A stretch of DNA of 64,000 nt from Persicaria tinctoria (taxonomy: Eukaryota; Streptophyta; Magnoliopsida; Caryophyllales; Polygonaceae), in NCBI GenBank assembly GCA_037127255.1, contig JBANSL010000013.1, positions 56,073,688 through 56,137,687 of the forward strand, written 5' to 3'. Within the stretch, counting starts at the first letter, position 1; each line of letters starts with the position of its first letter. The position numbers and the translations under genes were made by a program. Shown here piece by piece: positions 54,532 to 64,000 of this stretch. The notes beneath the pieces were generated by a model. The model worked only from the letters and a program-made list of their open reading frames with translations. It made no database searches and had not been told where the DNA came from.

Positions 54532-57041
54532 AGCGATTCTGACTCAGACTCCGATGATGAGAAAGCCAATGTCTGTCTTATGGCCTCAGGAGATGAATCC
54601 CACGATGAGAAGCTTGAGGTAACTGTAAGAGAACTTCTGGCAAGTCCAAAAGAGGTATTATCGGAATTCCTTTCTAATATGATTGCCAATGAAGAGAAAC
54701 TTATTGCCCAAACTAACACTCTTATTAAGAAAACTGTGGATCAGGAAAGAACTATTTATTAAGGATATGTCTATGAGAGTCAAAAGTCTTGAAGCTTCTT
54801 ATTCAGGTCTTGACATTAAAGTCAAGACTCTTGACTCAGAGAAATCTGAACTCAAGCAAGATCTCTCATCTCTAAGAAGTGAACATCATGAATTAGAGAA
54901 CGAGAAGATCTCCCCGAATAATAAGATTCAAGACCAACAAACAGCCCTCATAAGTTTTACCAAGTCCAAAGGCACTCTTGATAGGATGTTGGGTGAGCAA
55001 CAAAGTTCTCTAAACAAAAGTAGTATTGGTTACTATCCAAGGTTTTTAAACAAGCAGCACATTACCACTTTTGTAAAGGCAAAAGGAAGTAGAACCTCTC
55101 CTATATGTCACCACTGTGCGAGAAAGGGAAATGTAAAAGAGTCTTGACTTTAATGGTTTATCCCAATAAAGAATCTAAATTTGCTCACTGGTCTAGCCAC
55201 AAAGGTTGATTTTTGTTTTGCAGGAGATCACCAAGGTGAAAGAGCAAAAGTGGATTATTGATAGTGGATGCTCTAGACATATGAGTGGGAAGAGGTCTCT
55301 CTTCCATGATCTAAAGAAGCAATCCACTTGAACAATCACTCTTGGTGACAAAGAAAAGTGTGAAATCGTTGGTATTAGTAGTATTGGGATTGATCCTAAC
55401 CATAGTATTAAAGATGTCTATCTTGTTAATGGTTTGAAGTATAATTGTTTAGTGTTTCTCAAATATGTGATAGTGGCAATAGTGTTGGATTTAACTAGCA
55501 AAGATGTTTAGTGCGCAGAGAAGATACAAGTGAAGTAATTCTAACTGCATATCGTTATAACAACATCTATGATGTGAATGCAGAGCAAGTGGCACAAGGA
55601 AGCTTAACCTGTCTAAAGGCTTTGACGGACGATCCAAAGCTCTAGCACATGAGACTCGGTCATGTGAGTCCACATACATTACAGAAGCTTGTGTCCAAAG
55701 GGCTTATAAGAGGACTACCTGAGATGGACTTCAAAGGTATTGATATGTGCAAAGCATGCACACGAGGTAAACAAACACGTAGCTCTTTCAATCCCAAAAG
55801 GTTGTAAGTTCTTCTAGACCCCTTGAACTTTTACATATGGATTTATGTGGTCCTATGCGAGTCAAATCTCCCAATGGTAAAAAGTACATGCTTGTTGTTG
55901 TTGATGATTTTTCTAGATATACTTGGGTTGTATTTTTAAAAGAAAAATCAGAGGCCTTATTTGAGTTTTCATAACTCCTTATGAACTTTTCAAAGACCGC
56001 AAACCGCTTATATCATATTTTAAACCCTTTGGCTGTACTTGTTTTGTTCATAACAATGGAAAAGATAACCTTGCGAAATTTGATGCGCGTAGTGATGAAG
56101 GTATATTTCTTGGCTACTCCACAAGTAGCAAAGCATATAGAATCTTCAACAAAAGGACCAAGTTAGTTGAGGAAAGTATACATGTTATATTTGATGAATA
56201 CAATGACGGAACTTTGAGTAAAAGTGTTGCAGATTTAGATCTTAACATCCATACAGAGAACGAGGATGGTGATGATGCTGATATAAAAAACAAAGAGAAG
56301 AGGAACATGCATGAACAGATTCTCAACGCTGACGAATTGGCCCAAGGTGTTGATGATTCGTCCAAAGCCCTTGGTGTCCAATCCAACAGTGTTGAAACGT
56401 CAGAAACTGCTGTAACTGAACCTAACAGATCCATGGAGTCAGATGTACCACAAATCAATCCTACTGGTGTGACGAATCAAGGAGCTGAGACTAACAAAAG
56501 AAAATTCAAATACTCCTCATCACACTCATTAAAGGATATCATTTCTGACCCTATTTCTAGTATTCAAACTCGTTCTAAACTTAAAGATCTATGTGCTTTT
56601 CACGCGTTTGTTTCTCTTATAGAACCAAAGAAGGTAGATGAGGCCCTTCAAGAGCCAGACTGGATCATTTCCACGCAAAGTGAGCTTAACGAATTTTAAA
56701 GGAACAAAGTCTGGACCTTGAAGCCTAGGCCAAAGCATCAATCAGTCATTGGCACACGTTGGGTATTTCGAAACAAGCTAGATGAGAATGGTAAGATTGT
56801 GAGGAACAAGGCAAGGCTTGTTGCTCAAGGCTACAATCAAGAGGAAGGTATTGACTACGAGGAGACTTTTGCTCCCGTAGCCAGGCTTGAAGCCATTCGC
56901 ATATTATTAGCATTTGCATCTTTTATGAGCATAAAGTTATATTAAATGGATGTCAAATGTGCTTTTCTTAATGGTTTCTTAGAGGAAGAAGTCTATTTGG
57001 CTCAACCCCCAGGCTTTGAAAGTTACAAATTTTCTAATCAT
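54532..57041 (+). pseudogene. Copia B pol, first part: linker, protease, integrase remnant, RT start
   Basis: Broken frames carry a coiled-coil-like segment (54780-54990), a second zinc-knuckle-like CHHCARKGNVKE (55108-55143), the protease WIIDSGCSRHMSGKR (about 55255-55295) and the GAG-pre-integrase CKACTRGKQ near 55770. The integrase start LHMDLCGPMRVKSPN has only its first part. The chain jumps near 55970 from the EKSEALFEFS segment to a post-integrase segment (YELFKDRKPL in another frame), so the catalytic Asp and Glu region is deleted. RT begins with [12 protein letters not shown] and [11 protein letters not shown] at about 56760-56835. It has an in-frame stop before MDVKC and is cut at 57041 by the CACTA element. 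Confidence 0.87.
57039..57041. repeat. Target-site duplication CAT, left of the CACTA element
   Basis: Equals 61991-61993. The uninterrupted site in copia A reads ATG at 686-688 on the plus strand (CAT on the element strand). Confidence 0.9.
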
Positions 57042-60000
57042 CACTAGTAGAAAAAACACATTTTAACCCGGACATTTTAATTAATATAACCCGGATATAT
57101 GAGAAATAGGGTCCGGGCATCAGAGTGGTGTGATAATAGGTATAGAGCCCGGACCTATAACACACGCCCGGGTTATTAGATTAGGCTAAGTTTTGCATTG
57201 AAATTTAGAATAGGCAATATAACCCGGACCTAAAACACACGCCCGGGCTATTTGTCCAGTATATAGCCCGGATATTCGTAGATCCGGGCTATTATGCCCC
57301 TGTTATTTGAAAAAAAAATTCAGACAATTAGCCCGGAAATAGGTGGCCCGAGCTATTTTGTCTTCCTTTTATTAAAAAAATTCTGTTTTATTTTTCAGTA
57401 CAGTACATACCAATACCTGCTTTCAGCATACAAATACAAGCATAATTACAACTATTCTCGTTTCAAGCACATGCAGTTTGCAATCACAAACATATACAAA
57501 AACCCAATAACAATAACTAACGATTCCACACATAATCAACTAAGATCATCATGATACCCAAAAAAAAAAAGAGAATTCAATCACAAAGTCTTGACAAATC
57601 ACAAGTGTTCACACTTGTCCAAAAATAAGTTCTTTAGTTCATTCTAAAATGGACTCAACCACCAAAAAATTGTCACAAGCCAAATGGAAGTGACATGCTA
57701 ACTTCTTTGTTTGGATGTTCCAATAAATCTAGATACCTGTTTGGAAGTGACATGCTAACTTCGTTCCAACAAGCAGAGCATGCTCTTCGAGGCATTAGCA
57801 CCTTAAGCAACTTTAAATCCAGTTTGAAATTCAGAAATTTGGCAACTTTCTTCGATGTCTCTCCATGTCTTCCCTGGTTTTGGTCCATTCTTCCCTCTCT
57901 ATCACGATGGTCGGGTCCTCTCTTCCTTCTGAAAGGCATGGAGTTTAGATGTTTTTTGTTTGCGAGGGAGAATGGAAAAGTAAATGAAGAACAGAATGAT
58001 AGACTCCACTGAAGCTGGTTGAAGAGTATTTACCATGTGAGTTATTTTAAATGTATTCTCGTTATCATGGATGACAAGCAAGTCATTCGTTCTATCCCTA
58101 GTTCTTCCTCTAGGAGCTGTAGCCAGTAGGGACGGGAAGCAAATGGGTAATCTTCAGTGCTAGATCAAGACAATATTAAAAGTCAAGAGTATTTATAGAA
58201 CCAAGCAGCCAATAAAGGGTTTCTTTGTTAATGATGAACTAGACATTTCAGGCATACAAGTGGGAAACTAGAGACATTTCAGACATTTCACACAGAGCAA
58301 GAGCCTTTGTACACTAATTAGAAGTTTCAGTATAACAATCAGTTACATTTTACTGAGGTACCAGGACAAGTTTCATAGGTAAATATTCTCTTAGAAGAAT
58401 AATAACTCTGAAGATTCAAACTAGCACTTATGCTCATATATAATATGCTTGGAATTCAGCCTTACCAAAAGTTTTGCTCTCGTGATAGATTTTATCTTTG
58501 AATCAAGGGACATATATTTCCTCAAAATCTAACACAGACTCGGGGTCATTCAACCTCCTATTTCTATAGTGCTTTTTCAATAAAATCTGCCCAAGAAAAT
58601 TGAGATTATAAACTAAAAAAGACACTAATCTGTGTATAATGCAAGAGTGAACAACTATCTTTTAAATGTTATGCAAGCAAAGCACAGTTTTTTTGCCTTC
58701 AATATTTCTCTCTCAGATTTATACATTGGATCTATGGGTGCATCAATGGGTGGCTCAGTCAAATTATTAGGCTTAACCTGATTGTTGGGGAAAAAATCTT
58801 CTGGTTGTCCAAATTATAATAGATTAGAACCTCTCTCAATGTCAAAGTAAGAAATAGCACTCAGTGCTTTAGCATTGGAAAGGAGAGCCAATTGGATCAA
58901 GAAGAATCATAAAAAAAATTCAAGAATTAGTATCCAAGACAAATACATTAAGAGATTCTATCCATTAAGATACATCAGTAGATAAGAGTTTCTGAACGCA
59001 AGAATGCATATTAGGTTCACAAAAAATGATAAAGTTAACTAGATAAAAGGCAAAGAAAAAAAAATCAGTTGAGCTTCAAAGTGCTCCTATAATGACAAAC
59101 AAAATCAACTCAAACATTATCATCAATGGGGAATGCTTGTCATCCTTGGTGTTTTGTATGTCAGGGCTAGCAGAAAGGGGGTTCAGATTATATGAGATGA
59201 AAAATAGTTACCTTTGTTCGTCATATGCATGGGATTGAACTCAAAATGCTTAGGAATTCATTGACAACTCTCGCCCACCTAGAAAATAAGAAAAAAAATA
59301 ATCACAATGACAAGAGCTACTTAATGTCTACCTCACTCTAATCATGCTCATCTTATAATAAGACCTGTATTAATCAGAACCAATCATCTCAACAAGCTAA
59401 ACCCTTTAAAAGACTATCAAATGAAACAAGAACTGGGCATTCACAATAAAAAAAAGAATCAATTTCTGAGAATCTGAACCCAAAATACAATAGAGAGAGG
59501 AATTAAACTAGATGAATCAACATACCATTCATCCAATTTTTGGGAGGCTGGAAATGAAAAGTTGTCCTATACGGATGATCTTCATGGCTGCTGTTTCAAT
59601 GTACCCATTGCTGCTAGTGAAAAGCATAGAGTAAGCAAGCCTTATGCCTGATTACATATGGAAGTTCCTAAGTTGTACATTGATAGTTAATTTCTATTGA
59701 AGAGGTAAACTGTGATATAATAATTTTTTTTTACCTGCAACAGTATGAACAATTCAGATTTTGTTTTGAATACTCCTGAATAAGAAGCTCTTTGTACCAA
59801 TGCTTCAGTTGAAGTTGCTCTCAAGATTGCCTTACATATGGAAGTTCCTAAGTTGTACATTGATAGTTAATTTCTATTGAAGAGGTAAACTGTGATATAA
59901 TAATTTTTTTTACCAGCAACAGTATGAACAATTCAGATTTTGTTTTGAATACTCCTGAATAAGAAGCTCTGTGTACCAGTGCTTCAGTTGAAGTTGCTCT

Positions 60001-61990
60001 CAAGTTAATAGCGTATTATCCCATTAACTAGGCTACCTAGACAACACCTACCTCTACTAACAGGTCACATACTTTAATTAATCTGATTTTTAACTTATTG
60101 TTCTTTCAAAACACGTCTTCCTACTTATAAGTATCTATGGTTGTCACCAGCTACCTATAATGAATTTGTGCAGTTACTTGCATATGACTGAATCTTAGAA
60201 CTCTTTACTCTTCTAAGAACTGTAAGAATTGTAGTGAAAAATCACCTTACCTGACGATAATTAGTGTGAAAACCTGAAATGTTGAACCCAGCTTCCTGAA
60301 GGCACAGATTGCCTGGTGCAGAAGAAGAAGACATTAAACGAAGATTTGGATATGAACTATGCTGTAAAGTTAAACATGCACAACATGGGCTTCATCCAGT
60401 GAATTCCATGGGCCTACCTTTGTCTGCTTGCATCTTGCTGTAGCCACTCGTCAGCTTCATCGGTCTCTTGCTGCAGCCACTTACATAAAAGAGTCATGAT
60501 GGAGGGAGTTGAACTGGGTTAGAAGCATATATCACTCAAACTGCACATGAAGTCTACAAAAACAATCAATCAAGATTTGTGCAACCTTTAATGTAAACAG
60601 TGAATCTTCGGTCTCAACTTTACACAAAGCAATGACATAACTACAACGATGAGGCAACAGTATACATGCAATTGAATCAAATGTAATTGATATGCAGACA
60701 GGAGCTGTTTTCAAGTAGCCATTTTACAAGCCCACAATGCTATGCCCTGCAAATCGCTTCTGTCCATGTACAATATTTTATGATTTCCTAATTGCATTGT
60801 TGGGAACACAATCCCTGGATCTGAGAATCTTTCAGAGTATCCAATTTAGGAGCTTTTGGTATAGTCAGTTTATTGAAAAACATAGAGTAAGCAAGCCTTA
60901 TATCTTGTCATCTTTCAATTGGGATTCAGACAAACGTAGCCCTAGTGGGATGTCTAATTACCATAAGACATCTTGAGAAGCATAAAAGAAGATGAGTTGC
61001 CTTTAAAGGGGATTCATCTACTGGATTTGGACTAAGTTGAACTGGGAAAAAATAGAAAATAGCAAGAAATTAGTTGAAGCTGCTAAGTAAAATTGCAGAG
61101 AAGAAGGGAATTGTCACCTGGCGAGGGGATCTCTATTGACGGCATGATGCCCCAAAATCGAACAGAAACGCTCGATTTTTTGTAGCTTTTTTGTAGATCC
61201 AAGGACGAGGTTCTCAAATTGCTCAATCTCTGTCCCAAATCGAGCTACATCAAGCCCTAATTTCGGATTCAGGGGTCGAACATTCACGAAGAAGCACAAA
61301 CCCTAAATCCTAAATTAAAAAAACGATCCATATTAATCGAAGAACCACAAACCCTTACCTCGGTGAGACGGTGAGAGGAGAAGACGGCAACATGGCGAGA
61401 CGGTGAACGGCGAAGACGGCGAGGTGCGAAGACGGCGAGACGACGGGAGGTAGCGAGAGGCGGAAGCTCCCTTCTCTGAGCACGCTAGCTTTGGCAGTTG
61501 CAGGCGAAGAATGGACGGCAAAGTTGTGGACGGAGAAGATGGTGAAAGGCTCTCTCCTATCTGAACGACAAACCCTCCCTCCTCTCTGAACGGAAAAATC
61601 TCAACACCTTTGGATTTCAGCTTCGATTTGGGGGAGCTATCTTTGCGATTACAGTGATTTCACGCGACTATTTTATATCCCGGACCTTATTACGGGGTTT
61701 TTGGGACCGGTGGGGTGGGTATACAAAAACAGCCCGGAGGTAAGGGATTGATGAAACGCCCGGGTTATTAGAATGACATAATAACCCGGATTTTTTAGCT
61801 TCGGTTTATTTGATTTGTGTTGAAGTGAAACTCCCACCACATAATGGCCCGGGCGTGCTTCATATCCGGGCTATATAGTGTAGATATATTTTTTTTGAAA
61901 AAAATTAATACCTTTAAAGCATATTAGATCCCGGATATATCACATCCGGCCTCTTATGTAGTGTGCTAAATTCGCATTTTTCTACTAGTG
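57042..61990. mobile_element. CACTA (En/Spm-type) DNA transposon, non-autonomous, 4949 bp
   Basis: The ends are CACTAGTAGAAAAA and TTTTTCTACTAGTG, inverted and flanked by the 3-bp duplication CAT. Subterminal regions (57065-57365 and 61675-61960) carry many copies of CCCGGGTTAT, AACCCGGAC and GCCCGGGC in both orientations, as CACTA transposases need. The 4.3-kb interior has no long frame and no transposase motif that I can see. The open frames at 57294, 57673, 57695, 60532, 61114 and 61333 are short and unsupported. Mobilisation in trans is inferred. Confidence 0.9.
59652..60006. repeat. 180-bp tandem duplication inside the CACTA element
   Basis: Units start TTACATATGGAAGTTCC at 59652 and 59832 and are nearly identical through GTTGCTCTCAAG. 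Confidence 0.93.
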
Positions 61991-62719
61991 CATGTTTACA
62001 AACTAGACAAAGCGCTATATGGTTTTAAACAAGCCCCAAAAGCTTGGTATGAGTGCTTGTCAAAATATCTTTTAGAAAATGATTTTAAAATGGGGTTGAT
62101 CGACAAGACTCTTTTTATCAACACCAAAAGAAAAGGACATTTTGGTTATTCAAATATATGTTGATGATATATTGTTTGGTGCTACAAACACATCTTTGTG
62201 CAAGGAATTTTCTGACATCATGTGTAGTGAATTTGAGATGAGCTTGATGGGTGAACTCAACTTCTTTTTGGGATTACAAGTTCATCAATCCAAGAAAGGG
62301 ATCTTTGTCAACCAAAGCAAGTACACGAAGGATCTCTTGAAGAAGTTCAAGATGGATCAATCCAAAGCAGCCAAGACACCCATGAGCTCAACCTTATCTC
62401 TAGATCAAGACAAGACTGGGAAGAGTGTCAATTAAAAGGAGTATCGAGGGATGATTGACTCTTTACTATATCTTACAGCTAGTAGACCTGACATCATGTT
62501 TAGTGTTTGCATGTGTGCTAGGTTTCAAGCTGATCCTAAAGAATCTCACCTCGTGGCTGTGAAGAGAATCTTTCGATATCTCAATGGCACTAAGGAGCTT
62601 GGCTTATGGTACCCAAAGCAAAAAGATTTTACATTAATCGGGTATTCTGATGCAGATTTTGCAGGCTATAAGGTGGATAGGAAGAGCACGTCAGGATGTT
62701 GCCAATTCCTAGGAGCATC
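61991..62719 (+). pseudogene. Copia B RT (continued) and RNase H start
   Basis: It resumes with the LDKALYG segment and AWYECLSKYLLEND. An extra base near 62137 shifts frame before IYVDDILFGATN (catalytic Asp pair, about 62157-62180). GELNFFLGLQVHQSKKG and KTPMSST follow, a stop at 62433, then SLLYLTASRPDIMFSVCMCA, RIFRYLNGTKELGLWY and YSDADFAGYKVDRKSTSGCC (RNase H). It is cut after CQFLGAS by the second CACTA element at 62720. Confidence 0.9.
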
Positions 62720-64000
62720 CACTACTACAAAATTGGGAAAATAACCTATAGAATATAAATCGGGCGTTCCGTATACGGTGTATAAGGTGGTGAAACCGGA
62801 AAAAAAAATTTCGGATTACCTTTATATATCGGATATTGTAATGTCCGGTGTATAAAAGTGTAATTTTTTAATCAAATAACCCAATTCAGACATGCCCGGG
62901 TTATATTACTAAAAAAAATTTTCACTAAATCCGGGTTATTTGACCCAATCTTCTAATTTGAAGGCTACAGTTCACCCGCTGCCTCCCTCGTCTCTCGTCA
63001 CTTTCGCGAACTGTTGTTCGGCGTCAGGTTCGTGAACTCCCTCTTCTCTCGTCGGCGTCGGGTTCGTGAACTCCCTCTTCTCTCGTCGGAGTTGGGTTCG
63101 CCACTTCTCTTCTCAATCCTTTTCGATCTCTGCATCTTTGCCCCCTCTTCTCTTCTCAATCCTTTCGGTCTTTCTACTCAGTGTCCTCTGTCCTCTTCCG
63201 TAACCGATTCGCTCTCTCTTTGTTGCCGCCCCCACGAACTGAGACGCTCTCACTTTGGAACTGCCACCCCGAACATACTCGCTTTCTCTTTGTTAGTGGC
63301 TCAATTGAAGAATTGAAAATACAAAAGGTTTGTTTTTTGAATGTTTTTCTTACACTTTTGTTCAGATTAATTGAAATTAGGGTTAATTAGGGCTGAATAT
63401 GTGCAGATATTAGTTTATTTGTGCTGAAATTTGGGTTGATATAAGTGTCTTTTGTGCTGAATTTGTGTTCATGTAAGTGTATTTGGGCTAAATTTGTTTA
63501 GATATCAAATTATATATGTTGATTTATGGTTTGCTTATGATGACTTCAGTGTCTGATTTCTGTACTGTGAACAACTGGTTAGCAAATATATTTTCTCAAA
63601 GCCCAATGGTGGTATTTACTCATGAGCATTAATTTACCAAAGCAATGTTTTACTCTCATTTGTGGGCTTGAGAGGCATAGGAGATTATATTTGTTTTATA
63701 TTTGGTTCAAAAATTGCCTTGAACAGCGATGATGGTGGCTTCTTTCCCCCATATCATTTTAGATTCCCTTGTTTTTGCAACCACCTCCCTTCACATCATA
63801 TGGAATCTTTTCCAAAGACGTCATTGCCGGGCTACCTTGTATTTTCTCCCTTATAGTATTAGGCATCCTCAATTTTCAGTTTGAGGCAAAAGCTTTAGAT
63901 TTTTTGGGGCCAAAAACTTGCAATTCACATGCCAGCGCCCATTGGAAAATTTGTCCTTCTTTAAGGACGTGCCCAGTTCTCCTATAAAAAAGAACTCACC
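62720..64000. mobile_element. Second CACTA element, left end only
   Basis: It begins CACTACTACAAAATTGGG directly inside the copia B RNase H codons. ATC (62717-62719) is the expected left copy of the 3-bp duplication. CCGGTGTATAA, CCCGGGTTATA and CCGGGTTATTTG words at 62755-62945 form the subterminal array and resemble those of the first CACTA element. From about 62960 the sequence becomes C/T-rich with a 34-bp tandem repeat (63027-63094). The other end lies outside the window, and no transposase frame is visible before it. Confidence 0.78.
63027..63094. repeat. 34-bp tandem repeat
   Basis: Two units beginning GGTTCGTGAACTCCCTC at 63027 and 63061, with a degenerate start of a third. Confidence 0.88.

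Larger units (their letters stand above)
52401..64000 (+). mobile_element. Copia element B, sister of A, split by two CACTA elements
   Basis: It starts with an LTR at 52401 (TGATAACTCC). Copia B sequence occupies 52401-57041 and 61991-62719, interrupted by a CACTA element between them and by a second from 62720 on. The order is LTR, tRNA-Met primer site, gag, protease, truncated integrase, RT and RNase H. The remainder and the 3' LTR lie beyond the window. Several stops and a missing integrase core make it inactive. Confidence 0.9.

Noticed and set aside
57294..61521. Transposase or captured genes in the CACTA interior
   Set aside because: All open frames are under about 105 codons and none shows TNP1/TNP2 or other domain motifs.

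Overview
This window is plant nuclear DNA, probably from a flowering plant. It is almost entirely transposable elements, many nested inside one another. The evidence is plant-type Ty1/copia elements primed by initiator tRNA-Met, a Tat/Athila-type gypsy derivative primed by tRNA-Asp, L1- and RTE-type LINEs, CACTA, hAT, Mutator and Stowaway DNA transposons, and AT-rich spacers with microsatellites. I found no intact cellular gene. At most there are two short stretches that could be remnants of host exons (about 14.13-14.39 kb, and an ORF split by a solo LTR at 27.15/29.26 kb).

Layout. (1) 1-14127, minus strand: copia element A, cut by the window edge and split by a complete 9.0-kb non-autonomous Tat/Athila-like element, T1 (1670-10701, target duplication TTTGT). 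T1 codes only for gag-protease fused to an integrase-tail-like end. (2) 14.1-17.4 kb: low-complexity and terminal-repeat-like sequence, a long (TA)n tract and an Athila-like LTR fragment (P1). (3) 17.4-27.1 kb: three L1 LINE ORF2 pseudogenes. LINE1 is interrupted by a T-family LTR piece and by a CACTA-like end. LINE3 has the 5'-inversion structure expected of twin priming. (4) 27.2-29.1 kb: a T-family solo LTR (target duplication ATTAC) inside a short ORF. (5) 29.6-36.1 kb: a hAT-like element with an 8-bp duplication, the second P-family LTR (P2), a Mutator-like element with a 9-bp duplication, a degenerate copia-type LTR, a Stowaway MITE and a second Mutator-like TIR element with a GC-rich core. 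(6) 36.8-37.4 kb: RTE LINE tail. (7) 38072-41934: copia element C, with 125-bp LTRs, no gag and a deletion that removes the RT catalytic motif. (8) 42791-49303: copia element D, nearly intact, with one visible frameshift. (9) 50.3-52.06 kb: another T-family LTR. (10) 52401 to 62.7 kb, plus strand: copia element B, sister of A, split by a 4.95-kb CACTA element (57042-61990, duplication CAT) and by a second CACTA element that starts at 62720 and runs off the window.

A and B are opposite-strand copies of one family. Each therefore serves as the empty-site control for the insertion in the other, and both insertion sites match to the base. The most unusual signal is in the T-family LTRs: clusters of short TCGA-based inverted repeats flank a TATA box on both sides, differ in core sequence from copy to copy, and in T1 also occur inside the coding region, where they are read as a repeated peptide. 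A second shared feature is a segment of about 90 bp present in both T and P LTR families but in opposite orientation.
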